From CAWCGU01 sp963838095 (GTDB lineage: Bacteria > Actinomycetota > Thermoleophilia > Solirubrobacterales > 70-9): 64,000 bases of DNA. Positions 7,825-16,353 of this stretch are shown here, one piece after another; the first letter of the stretch is position 1, and every line of letters begins with the position of its first letter. Both the position numbers and the translations under genes were made by a program. The stretch lies in NCBI GenBank assembly GCA_963838095.1, contig CAWIPO010000009.1, positions 216,188 to 280,187 of the forward strand, given 5' to 3'. The notes beneath the pieces are model-generated. The model ran no database searches and was not told where the DNA came from. It saw only the letters and a program-made list of their open reading frames with translations.

Positions 7825-9358
7825 ATGATCAGGCGACCGACCGACCACAGCGCAAACCTCGCCCGCGGCGAGCTCTCGAACCCCGAGGAAGTCGAGCGGC
7901 TCGATCACGTCGCGCCCGAGGCCTCGCTCCGCCGCCGGGAGTTCCTCGCGCGCACCGCCGCGCTCGCCGGCGCGGCGACCCTGACCAGCGCGCTGCCGAC
8001 CGAGACGCTGGTCGCCGAGGCGGCGCGCCGGGGGCTGCGGCCGCTGCCCAGCCCCCGCAACATGCCGCTCGACACGATCGTCGTGCTGATGATGGAGAAC
8101 CGCTCCTTCGACCACTACTTCGGCTGGCACCCGCGCGCCGACGCGAAGAACACCGGCCTTCGCTACCCCGACGCGGACGGCAAGCTGATCGCGACCCACC
8201 GCCTCACCCCCGACTACCAGGGCTGCGGCCATCCCGACCCCGATCACGGCTGGGAGGGAGGGCGCTGGCAGTACCACCGCGGCCGCAACGACCGCTTCGT
8301 CACCGGCAACCGCGAGGGAACCGGCAGCGACGAGTTCGCGATCGGCTACTACCTCGAGGAGGACCTCGCCTTCATCCCCCAAGTCGCCCGCGCCTTCACC
8401 CTGTTCGACCGCTGGTTCTGCTCGATCATGGCTTCGACGTTCCCGAACCGCCACTACCAGTGGTCAGCCCAGTGCGGCGGGCAGAGGAGCAACGAGTACA
8501 AGCCGAACGACTGGGAGACGATCTTCGACCGCGCGCTGGCAAACGGCGTCAGCGTCGGCTACTACGCCTCGGACCTCCCGGTGTCGGCGCTGTACGGGGA
8601 GCGCGGGCATCCCGTGGACCCATTCGATGGCCGAGTACTACGAGGCCTGCGCGAACGGGACACTGCCGAACATCGCCTTCGTCGATCCGCCTTTCGGCGA
8701 CATCGGCGTCACCGGCGGCGGGCTGACGACCGGACCGCTCGGCGGAGGCGCCAGCGACCACCCTCATTCCGACGTCCGCCTCGGACAGGCGTTCATGTCC
8801 GACGTCACCCACGCGTTCATCGACTCGCCGCAGTACGGGCGCGGCGTGCTGTTCATCAACTACGACGAATGGGGCGGGTTCTTCGACCACGTCCCACCCC
8901 CGTTCGTCCGCGACGACCTCCGCAAACGCGGCGACCTCGCCAACGACTACGGCTTCACCGGCTTTCGCATCCCCGGCGTCGCGGTCTCCCCCTACGCGCG
9001 CGCCCACCGCATCAGCCACCAGCAGGTCACCCACGAGTCGATCCTGCAGCTGATCTCCTACCGCTTCGGGCTCGGCCACCTGAACAAGCGCCACCGCTTC
9101 GCAACCAACATCGGCCGCAGCCTCGACTTCCGCCGCCGCGACACGACCCCGCCCGAGCTCCCCGATCCCGCCGACATCGCGGCCCAACCCTGCGCGGTCG
9201 CCGCAGAGGGGTCGCAGGCACAGGCCCACGGCTTCGTCGGGCTCGAGACCTCGGGCCTGCTCGATCGGCTCGGCTTCCCCCACGAGCCCGCCACCCTGGA
9301 GCGCGTCTTCCGCGAGCCTGACCGGATCCGTCGCGCCCTGCGCGCCTCGGAGCGCTGA
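7825..9358 (+). CDS. PF04185-type phosphoesterase (phospholipase C/acid phosphatase family), frameshifted
   Basis: An exported phosphoesterase. A twin-arginine signal (RRREFLARTAALAGAATL) lies at residues about 36-55. The family start TIVVLMMENRSFDHYFGWHP follows, and the later blocks FVDPPFGDIG, FINYDEWGGFFDHV and GFRIPGVAVSPYARA are also present. The frame changes near 8605-8607: the first part reads to YGERG in one frame and GIPWTHSMAEYYEA continues in the next, as if one G were extra in a GGG. Read across the break the protein is about 510 residues and ends with a normal tail. Family members cleave phosphodiester or phosphomonoester bonds in phospholipids; the substrate is unknown. Confidence 0.85.
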
Positions 9359-9367
9359 GCGCACGCC

Positions 9368-9829
9368 GTGGCGGAATTCGTCTTCGACCACGTCGCCGTC
9401 GCCGTGCGCTCGATCAAGTCGGCGTTGCCGCTGTTTCGCGACGCGCTCGGCGGCGAGTACCTGATGGGCGCCGAGCAGGACGACACCTGGCGCTGGGTCC
9501 AGCTCCGCTACCCGAACGGCGGCAAGGTCGAGCTGCTGGAGCCGCTCGGCGATCGTGAGGGCTTCCTCTCCCGTTTCCTCGACCGCTACGGCGAGGGCCT
9601 TCACCACGTCACCTTCAAGACCGACGACATCGAGGCGGCGATCGAGCAGCTCGAGGCGAGCGGCTACGAGCTCGTCGACGTCAACATCGGCAACGAGTTC
9701 TGGAGGGAGGCGTTCCTGCGCCCCTCGAACGCGCACGGCACCCTGATCCAGATCGCGCAGTCAAAGCACTCCGACGACGAGGCGAAGGAGTACCTGCGCC
9801 CGTCGAACCTCGACGAGCTGCTCGGCTGA
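9368..9829 (+). CDS. VOC-family protein (methylmalonyl-CoA epimerase/glyoxalase-like)
   Basis: A 153-residue vicinal-oxygen-chelate fold protein starting with GTG. Two paired beta-alpha-beta modules are visible. The first metal-ligand histidine is in FDHVAVAVRS, the second in GLHHVTFKTDD, and acidic or amide ligands are expected in KVELLEPL and GTLIQIAQ. The spacing resembles methylmalonyl-CoA epimerase, but no mutase genes are nearby, so a generic VOC label is safer. It follows the phosphoesterase by 9 nt. Confidence 0.85.
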   Translation: MAEFVFDHVAVAVRSIKSALPLFRDALGGEYLMGAEQDDTWRWVQLRYPNGGKVELLEPLGDREGFLSRFLDRYGEGLHHVTFKTDDIEAAIEQLEASGYELVDVNIGNEFWREAFLRPSNAHGTLIQIAQSKHSDDEAKEYLRPSNLDELLG

Positions 9830-9840
9830 GCCGACCGCTG

Positions 9841-10446
9841 CTACTTCGGCTTCGGCCAGCTCGCCCAGCGCAGCCCCTTCTTGAACAGGTTCGTATAGGC
9901 GTCGGCGCCGCTGAAGGTCAGGTGCAGGCCGTCCGGCTGAAACCAGCCCGGATGACCGCCCGCCTTCTGCACCCAGTCCAAGACCTTCACCCGGTTCTTG
10001 TAGCGCTCGCCGGCCTCCCTGACGACATCCGCATCACTGCTGCTTCCCCCGCCGGTCTCCCGAGGCGTCACCAGCCCGAGGATCTGCTTCTCGCCGTTCT
10101 TGCCTCCGAGGGCCTTGAGCACGTCCCGGACCTGGCTCATCGAGATTCCGGAGTTCGCTCCCGCGGCGATCACGACGAGCCGCCCGAGCTTGTGCTCGTC
10201 CTGCTGCTGCTTGATCACCTGCGTCGCCTCATCGAAGTCGAGGCAGCCGCGGGCATTCACCCTGTAGCCGATGTCGCCGAGCCGATCGACGGCCAGCAGC
10301 ATCACCGAGTCGCCGATCGCAAGCGGTGGGCGGCCGCGTCCGACATCCTTGTGCGCTTCCGCCCGATAGGTACCCCCGCACTGGGCCCAGACAACGGCCG
10401 GAACCGCCGTTGCCGCGAGCGCGAGCACGGCAAGGACGACGCCCAC
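9841..10446 (-). CDS. Secreted SGNH/GDSL hydrolase-fold protein
   Basis: Start chosen at the GTG of VGVVLAVLALAATAVPAVVWAQ, because GGGAGG lies about 9 nt upstream and a signal peptide follows directly; a TTG 48 nt earlier is possible. The mature part has an SGNH-like GDSVML block I (Ser), a GANSG block III and a C-terminal DGLHLTFSG block V (Asp-His). It is divergent from the MBOAT gene and fits a polysaccharide O-acetylation role with it, as AlgJ/AlgX-type proteins do; that role is inferred. Confidence 0.8.
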   Translation of the reverse strand: MGVVLAVLALAATAVPAVVWAQCGGTYRAEAHKDVGRGRPPLAIGDSVMLLAVDRLGDIGYRVNARGCLDFDEATQVIKQQQDEHKLGRLVVIAAGANSGISMSQVRDVLKALGGKNGEKQILGLVTPRETGGGSSSDADVVREAGERYKNRVKVLDWVQKAGGHPGWFQPDGLHLTFSGADAYTNLFKKGLRWASWPKPK

Positions 10447-10481
10447 CCTTCGATTCCCTCCCTTTAGGGTCACCGACCGCG

Positions 10482-11879
10482 ATGTTATTCCCAACCGTCG
10501 AGTTTGCGCTCTTCTTCCCGGTCGTCCTGGCGCTTTCGTGGCTTCTGATGCCGCGCCAGGACTGGTGGAAGCCGTTCATCCTCGCCGCCTCCTACTTCTT
10601 CTACGCGGCAGCCGACTGGCGCTTCTGCTTCCTGCTCGGCGCGATCACGGTCGGCAACCAGCTCGCCGCCAAGGCGATCGCCGCATCCGACGACGAGCGG
10701 CGGCGGAAATGGATCACGGGGATCGCCGTCGGGCTCGACCTCCTCGCTCTCGGTGTCTTCAAGTACTACGCCTTCTTCGTCGAGGACGTCGGCCAGGTCC
10801 TCGACTCGATCTACCTCGGGATGCCGCTGCCGCTGCTGACGATTGCGCTCCCGATCGGGGTCAGCTTCTACACCTTCCAGGCGATCACCTACGTCGTCGA
10901 CGTGAAGCGGCGCGAGGCCGAGCCGGCGTCGCTGATGGACGCCGCGATCTACCTCTCCTTCTTCCCCCACCTCATCGCCGGGCCGATCGTGCGCGCGTCG
11001 GAGTTCCTGCCTCAGCTGAAGGCGCCGCGCGACCCGAACAAGGTGGCGGTCTCCGCCGGGCTGGCGCTGATCGCGCTGGGGCTGATCAAGAAGGTCGCGC
11101 TCGCCGACTATCTCGGGCGCACGGTCGTCGACCCTGTGTTCGGCGTCCCGCAGGCCTACGACGCCCCCGACGCGCTCATCGCCACCTACGCCTACGCCGC
11201 GCAGATCTACTGCGACTTCTCCGGTTACGTCGACATCGCGATCGGGCTCGCGCTGCTGCTCGGCTTCGTTTTCCCGCTGAACTTCAACTCGCCCTACCGC
11301 GCGACCGGGTTTCGCGACTTCTGGCGGCGCTGGAACATGACCCTCTCGCGCTTCCTGCGCGACTACCTCTACATCCCGCTGGGAGGGAACCGCGGCGGGC
11401 GCTGGCGCACCTACCGCAACCTGATGATCACGATGATCCTCGGCGGGCTGTGGCACGGGCCGGCGTGGACGTTCCTGATCTGGGGAGCCTTCCACGGCAC
11501 CGGGCTGGTCACCGAGCACGCGCTGGGAGGGCGGATCGGCCGCCACACCCCGACCTGGCTGCGCTGGTTCGTCACCTTCAACCTCGTCTGCTTCGGATGG
11601 ATCCTCTTCCGCTCCACCGACCTCTCGGTCGTCGGCGACTTCCTCTCGCGCTTCGCCGACCCGGGGCCGTTGACGGTGCTGACGCTGCCGGTGGCGCTGG
11701 CGATCGGGCTCGTCGTCGGCGCGCAGCTGCTGCCGCCGCGCCCGCTGGAGCGGCTGCAGATCCGCTTCGAGAGCCTGCGCCCGGCGCTCGTCGCCGCGTC
11801 GCTTGTCGTTGTCATCCTGTTCGTCGGCGCGACCGTTCCGAGCCAGGGCGTGCCGCCGTTCATCTACTTCCAGTTCTGA
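10482..11879 (+). CDS. MBOAT-family O-acyltransferase (AlgI/DltB-like)
   Basis: A 465-residue polytopic membrane protein of the MBOAT family. Diagnostic segments include LPIGVSFYTFQAITYVVDV, FPHLIAGPIVRASEF, YCDFSGYVDIAIG, FRDFWRRWNMTLSRFLRDY and GGLWHGPAWTFLIWGAFHG, which holds the conserved catalytic His. Such proteins move acyl (usually acetyl) groups across the membrane onto exported polymers. The next gene is an SGNH protein 4 nt downstream and another SGNH gene is divergent. The three together look like an O-acetylation module. The target polymer is unknown. Confidence 0.95.
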   Translation: MLFPTVEFALFFPVVLALSWLLMPRQDWWKPFILAASYFFYAAADWRFCFLLGAITVGNQLAAKAIAASDDERRRKWITGIAVGLDLLALGVFKYYAFFVEDVGQVLDSIYLGMPLPLLTIALPIGVSFYTFQAITYVVDVKRREAEPASLMDAAIYLSFFPHLIAGPIVRASEFLPQLKAPRDPNKVAVSAGLALIALGLIKKVALADYLGRTVVDPVFGVPQAYDAPDALIATYAYAAQIYCDFSGYVDIAIGLALLLGFVFPLNFNSPYRATGFRDFWRRWNMTLSRFLRDYLYIPLGGNRGGRWRTYRNLMITMILGGLWHGPAWTFLIWGAFHGTGLVTEHALGGRIGRHTPTWLRWFVTFNLVCFGWILFRSTDLSVVGDFLSRFADPGPLTVLTLPVALAIGLVVGAQLLPPRPLERLQIRFESLRPALVAASLVVVILFVGATVPSQGVPPFIYFQF

Positions 11880-11883
11880 TCCC

Positions 11884-12930
11884 GTGACCGACCGACCGAA
11901 GAACAAGCCTCCCAAGCTCCACAGCGACGACAGCGACATGAGCCGCTTCGAGCGCGAGGGCCTGCTGCGCTTTCGCGCCCGCGACGGCGTGATCGCGATC
12001 TGCGTGGTCACGCTCGCGCTCGTCTTCCTCGCCGGCGGCGCGATCCGCGACGCCGGCGATCAGATGGACCCCGGGATCGGCCGCGACATCGTGAAGGCGA
12101 TCGGCGAGCCGACGGGCTGGGTCGCCGACCAGCTCCCGTTCGCCGAGGCGGCGCAGGACGTGACCGCGGGCCTCTCCCCCGACGTCGAGCTGGGCGGAGG
12201 CGGCTTCGAGACCGCCCAGTCGACCTCGGACGAGCGGCTGCCGCCGGTGACGCCCGATTACTTCGACCCCCAGGCGCTCGGCGAGGCGCCTGCGCCGACC
12301 CAGCCGCTGGAGACGCTGCTGGTCACCGGCGACTCGCTGGCGACCCCGCTAGACCTCGAGCTCTCGCGCCGCTATTCCGAGCAGGGCGTCGAGGTGATCA
12401 CCGACCCGCATCTGGCGACCGGTATCTCCAAGAGCGACCTGCTCGACTGGGGCGAGCTGGCGACCAGCCAGGTGGAGCGCTACTCCCCCGATGCGGTCGT
12501 CGTGTTCATCGGCGCCAACGAGGGCTTCCCGATTCCCGGGCCGGGCGGCGAGGACGTCGAGTGCTGCGGCGCCGAGTGGGCGGCCGCCTACGCCAACCGC
12601 GCGCGTCAGGTGATGGCCACCTACGCTCAGGACGGCGCCGCGCACGTGTACTGGCTGACCGTGCCGACGCCGCGCGACGAGGGCCAGCAGGAGATCGAGC
12701 GGGTCGTGAACGCGGGAATCGAGGTCGCCGCGCAGCCGCTCGCCAGCCAGGTCGACATCCTCGACATGGTCTCGATCTTCACCCCGGGCGACAGCTACCG
12801 CGACGCGATGCCGATCGACGGCGAGGAGACGATCGTGCGCGAGTCAGACGGCATCCACCTGAACGACGCCGGCTCCGAGCTCGCCGCCGACCGCGTGCAG
12901 GACGCGATCAACCAGGACTTCGCGCCCTAG
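11884..12930 (+). CDS. Membrane-anchored SGNH-type protein, probable acetyl-transfer partner of MBOAT
   Basis: A 348-residue protein starting at GTG 4 nt after the MBOAT stop. One membrane anchor lies at about residues 38-56 (VIAICVVTLALVFLAGG), followed by a long linker. A DUF459/SGNH-like domain then carries LLVTGDSLATPL (block I Ser), VVFIGANEGF (block III) and ESDGIHLNDAGSELAA (Asp-His). The topology puts the catalytic domain outside. By analogy with AlgX/PatB systems it would place acetyl groups on an exported glycan. Confidence 0.85.
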   Translation: MTDRPKNKPPKLHSDDSDMSRFEREGLLRFRARDGVIAICVVTLALVFLAGGAIRDAGDQMDPGIGRDIVKAIGEPTGWVADQLPFAEAAQDVTAGLSPDVELGGGGFETAQSTSDERLPPVTPDYFDPQALGEAPAPTQPLETLLVTGDSLATPLDLELSRRYSEQGVEVITDPHLATGISKSDLLDWGELATSQVERYSPDAVVVFIGANEGFPIPGPGGEDVECCGAEWAAAYANRARQVMATYAQDGAAHVYWLTVPTPRDEGQQEIERVVNAGIEVAAQPLASQVDILDMVSIFTPGDSYRDAMPIDGEETIVRESDGIHLNDAGSELAADRVQDAINQDFAP

Positions 12931-12937
12931 ACGCGCG

Positions 12938-13315
12938 CTAGATGTTCTGGGTGTAGGTGCCCTTGACGCGCTTGTTGCCCTTCTTGCAGGTGAACTTCGC
13001 GTCGAACTGCGCCGAGGACTCGGCCAGCACGTTGGTGTTGCACGAATAGCCCTTCACCTGCCCGGGGCAGTTGCGGCTGCCGGGGCCGCCGTTGTCCTTC
13101 CGGCACTCGTTGTAGGCCTTGGTCACCCTCAGTCCCTTCCCGCAGCCGACGTTCCTGACCTTGACCGAGGTGACATAGGAGGCGCCCAGCTCCTGCTCCT
13201 GGCCGGAGATGTCGCAGGCGCTGCGGGCGCTCTTCCCGGCAGCGCCGCCGGGCGCAAGCACGAGCGCGACGAGCAGCGCAGCAAGCGCCGCGGTGATGGA
13301 CAGGCGTGTGGTCAT
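12938..13315 (-). CDS. Secreted cysteine-containing protein of unknown function
   Basis: A 125-residue protein with a Sec signal (TAALAALLVALVLAPGGAAG). The mature part has six cysteines (ACDIS, GCGK, ECRK, NCPG, SCNT, TCKK), suggesting three disulfides, and a basic C-terminus. Short conserved features (DISGQEQELGASYVTSVKV, VTKAYNECR) are common in actinobacterial secreted orphans, but I cannot name a family. It converges with the SGNH gene, 8 nt apart. The ATG at 13315 opens directly on the signal peptide. Confidence 0.7.
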   Translation of the reverse strand: MTTRLSITAALAALLVALVLAPGGAAGKSARSACDISGQEQELGASYVTSVKVRNVGCGKGLRVTKAYNECRKDNGGPGSRNCPGQVKGYSCNTNVLAESSAQFDAKFTCKKGNKRVKGTYTQNI

Positions 13316-13376
13316 CGATCCTCCCTGGTTCGCGAGATCAAGAACCCGGCATTCTAGGTCCGCAAGCGGGAGCGGG

Positions 13377-13553
13377 TCACTTCTGCTTCGCGAGGTGCCA
13401 GCCGCGGCACCAGATGCACTCGTACACGCCCAGCGCCGGCCCGCCGTTGCGCATCTGGAACTCGGCCATCTCGCGCGCCTCCTGCTCGCTCGAGTAGCGC
13501 CGCTTGCGCCGGCATTCCTTGTTTCGGGTGCTCTCGAAGTCCTGGTCGACCAC
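13377..13553 (-). CDS. Small basic protein with CxxC/WHL motif
   Basis: A 58-residue protein starting at GTG (13553). It is rich in Arg/Lys (NKECRRKRRYSSEQEA) and ends in YECIWCRGWHLAKQK. The pattern lone Cys, then CxxCxxWHL, looks like a small zinc-ribbon-like family seen in actinobacteria, where a YRCxxCxxWHL tail is typical. DNA or RNA binding is a guess. A long antisense frame overlapping the oxidase gene shares this frame but is not supported upstream of the GTG. Confidence 0.6.
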   Translation of the reverse strand: MVDQDFESTRNKECRRKRRYSSEQEAREMAEFQMRNGGPALGVYECIWCRGWHLAKQK

Positions 13554-13598
13554 CCTCTCGATGGTAGGAGACGCCTGGCGCCGTGTTTGAATGGCCCG

Positions 13599-15101
13599 GT
13601 GAGCGCGCTCTCCCGTCGCCAGCTCCTGAGACGGGCCGGGGGGCTGGCGGTCTCGGCGGGGATGGCGTCGCAATTGGGGTGGCTGGGCGGTTGCGGCGAG
13701 GAGGAGTCGAGCGCAATCCCGCCCGACTGGGACGAGCTTGCGGCGAGGCTCGATGGAACCTTGGTGCTGCCCGAGCAGCCCGCCTTCGCCAAGGTCGCGC
13801 GCCCGCTCAATCTCCGCTACGAGGACATTCGCCCGGTCGGCGTCGCGGTCTGCGGCGGTCCGCAGGACGTCGGCGAGTCGGTGCGCTTTGCGCGCGAGAA
13901 CGAGCTCCCGATCGCCGTTCGCTCCGGCGGCCACAACTACGCCGGCTACTGCACCGGGCCGGGCCTGGTGATCAACCTCGGGGAGATGAAGGCCGTGGAG
14001 GTGATCGAGGCCGCCGGAACCCTGCGGGTCGAGCCCGGGGCGCGAAACACCGACGTCTACCGCGGCCTGCAGCCGCACGGCGTCGCGATCTCGGCCGGCC
14101 GCTGCCCGACCGTTGCGATCGGCGGCTTGGTGCTCGGCGGCGGGATCGGCTTCAGCTCGCGAAAGCTCGGCCTCACATGCGACTCGCTGGTCGAGGCGGA
14201 CGTCGTCACCGCAGACGGTGAGCAGCTCCACGTGAACGAGGACCAGGAGCCCGACCTCTTCTGGGCCCTGCGCGGCGGAGGCGGTGGGAACTTCGCCGTC
14301 AGCACCTCGTTTCGCTTCGCGACCGAGCCGGTCGGCGACGTCACCCTCTACGACATCTCCTGGGACTGGGACGACGCGGCGGCGGTCTTCGAGGCATTCC
14401 AGCGGGTGATCGCCGATGCGCCCGACGAGTTCTCCGCCCGCCTCGGCGCCGGCAGCGCCGGAAAGCCGGCGAGCGGGGGAGAGGGGCCGCCGGAGATCTC
14501 CGCTCTCGGCCAGTACTTCGGCCCGAAGCAGGAGCTGGTGGAGCTGCTCGACCCGGCGCTGAGCGCCGCCACCCCGACCACGAGCCTGATCGAGCCGCGC
14601 ACCTTCTGGCAGGCCAAGAACTACCTCTTCCACACCGTCCCGCGCGGCTTCTGGGGGACGAAGTCGAGCTATCTCGACCGGCCGCTCTCGGGCGACGGCG
14701 TCGACACGCTGCTGCGCAGGATCGAGGAGCTGCCCGGCAGCCGCAACCGCGACGGCGGCGGGATCGCGCTGTTCGCCTCCGGCGGCGCGATCAACCGCGT
14801 CGCGGCGGACGCGACCGCATTCGTCCACCGTGGCGCCTTCGCGCTGCTCGCGAGCGAGGTCACGTGGAGCGCCGCCGACCCCGAAGAAACGGTCGAGGCG
14901 AATCTCGACTGGCTCGACGGCTTCGCCGAGGCGATGGCGCCGCACGTCTCCGAGTTCGCCTACCAAAACTTCATCGACCGCACCCAGCCCGACTGGGAGC
15001 ACGCCTACTACGGCGAGAACTTCGAGCGCCTGACCGAGGTCAAGCGCACATACGACCCCGACGACGTGTTCAGCTTCGAGCAGAGCATCCCGTTGCCCTA
15101 G
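13599..15101 (+). CDS. Secreted FAD-linked oxidase (berberine-bridge-enzyme type), bicovalent flavin
   Basis: About 500 residues. A Tat-type signal (SRRQLLRRAGGLAVSAG) and a cysteine in GGCGEEE suggest an exported lipoprotein. The FAD_binding_4 domain shows VRSGGHNYAGYC, whose His links to the 8-alpha position of FAD, and SAGRCPTVAIGG, whose Cys would form the 6-S link, so bicovalent flavinylation is predicted. The BBE C-terminus is present (YYGENFERLTEVKRTYDPDDVFSFEQSIP). Relatives oxidise sugars or alkaloid-like compounds. Start taken at GTG 13599; a TTG at 13587 is possible. The stop overlaps the convergent dipeptidase stop. Confidence 0.9.
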   Translation: MSALSRRQLLRRAGGLAVSAGMASQLGWLGGCGEEESSAIPPDWDELAARLDGTLVLPEQPAFAKVARPLNLRYEDIRPVGVAVCGGPQDVGESVRFARENELPIAVRSGGHNYAGYCTGPGLVINLGEMKAVEVIEAAGTLRVEPGARNTDVYRGLQPHGVAISAGRCPTVAIGGLVLGGGIGFSSRKLGLTCDSLVEADVVTADGEQLHVNEDQEPDLFWALRGGGGGNFAVSTSFRFATEPVGDVTLYDISWDWDDAAAVFEAFQRVIADAPDEFSARLGAGSAGKPASGGEGPPEISALGQYFGPKQELVELLDPALSAATPTTSLIEPRTFWQAKNYLFHTVPRGFWGTKSSYLDRPLSGDGVDTLLRRIEELPGSRNRDGGGIALFASGGAINRVAADATAFVHRGAFALLASEVTWSAADPEETVEANLDWLDGFAEAMAPHVSEFAYQNFIDRTQPDWEHAYYGENFERLTEVKRTYDPDDVFSFEQSIPLP

Positions 15102-16349
15102 CTCAGCGCTTTTCGCACCACCCTGTCGGCGTTGCCGTAGAGGATCGCCTCGTAGTCGTTCGGGTAGGCCTCTTGCAGCCCCTCCCGGAGATCGCCGAGG
15201 TTCTCTACGGTCTCGATCCCGGCCATCGTCGGCTTGATGAAGCCGTCGAGGTCGGAGCCGATGCCGACGTGCCTGTGAGAGCCCGTCGCCTCCTGGATCG
15301 CGTCGATGTGGTCGCACATCGTTTGCACGGTTCCGGCGATGTCCCCGCGGTCCTTCACGTCGAGTCCGTGGTTGAGCTGGTGCTGGGCCATGATCAGGCC
15401 GACCACCCCGTCTCGATAGGCGATCTCCTGAATCGTGTCCTCCCCCAGCATGTAGGAGAGGTCCTCGTTGAAGCGGAACCCGGCGTGCGTTGCGATCACC
15501 GGGAACTCGCGCGGGTCGCGCTCACTCTCGCGATCCAGGCTGTGGAGCAGAGCGAACGTTTCGCTCAGCGCCTCCTGGCGCATGTGGCTGACGTCGATCA
15601 GGATCCGCTGTTCGTACATCGCAGTGACCGCGGCGACGCCGTAATCGGTGAGCCCGTGGTCGGGCTGGCACCAGATCGCGTCGTACATGCCGTCGCTGAG
15701 CTTCGGAAGCGCCGGGGCGTTTCCGGCCACACCGCGCCAGAACAGGTGGGCGAGGGTGATGTAGACGACCCCTCGCTTTTTCAGCTCGCGAACGTGCCCC
15801 TCCACAGACTCCTTGGCACCGAGCTGAAACCCGCCTTCGATGCAATGCAGGATCGCCGGGCAGCCGTCGGCGATAGCCGCGTCCAGATCCGGCTTCGGTG
15901 GTGATCGGCAGATGCTGCTCGTAGCGGTCGTCCCGCTGCTTCAGCTCGGCCTCGACGTGCTTGAGATGGTGGACCAGGTCTTTGAAGTACTCGTCTTCGG
16001 GCGCCGCAAAGGGCTTCTCGTCGAGGTCGATCTCCGTCCACGGCACATAGAGCACCGAGAAGACGAGCTGGACGCCTCCGGCCTTCAGCTTCTCGAGGTC
16101 GACCCGCCAGCTGTCCTCGGGGTTGCGGAAGTTGAGGAATCGCGCGAACAGCATCAGGATCGCCGCGCGCACCTTGCCGAGGAACCCGTGCCGATGCCTG
16201 ACGCGGACGCTGTACTCCAGCGTCGTGTTCGGCCCCTTGGCGCGGCGCGGCAGATCGCGCTTGATTCGCTCGTCCTCGGCGAGGACGTGCATCGGGTAGT
16301 GGCAGTGAAGGTCGGCGATCGGCGTCGGCGATCCCGAGCCCCCCGGCAT
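15098..16349 (-). CDS. Membrane dipeptidase-type peptidase M19, frameshifted
   Basis: An M19 (renal dipeptidase-like) zinc amidohydrolase of about 416 residues. The N-terminal IADLHCHYPMHV gives the first metal ligands. The C-terminal half shows LTDYGVAAVTAMYEQ, LIDVSHMRQEAL, VIATHAGFR and HVGIGSDLDGFI. The two halves are in different frames. The break lies at about 15895-15905, where ITT(K)PDLDAAIADGCPAILH would be restored by removing one base. Because both halves are well conserved, a sequencing indel is more likely than gene death. Confidence 0.82.
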
Positions 16350-16353
16350 CAGC

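Noticed and set aside
10485..12011. 508-codon minus-strand frame over the MBOAT gene
   Set aside because: Composition is a charged GC shadow (Arg/Glu/Asp-rich) with no domain; the plus frame is a clear MBOAT.
13554..15317. Long minus-strand frame over the FAD oxidase, continuous with the 58-residue gene
   Set aside because: Only the end (13377-13553) looks like protein; the rest mirrors the oxidase codons.
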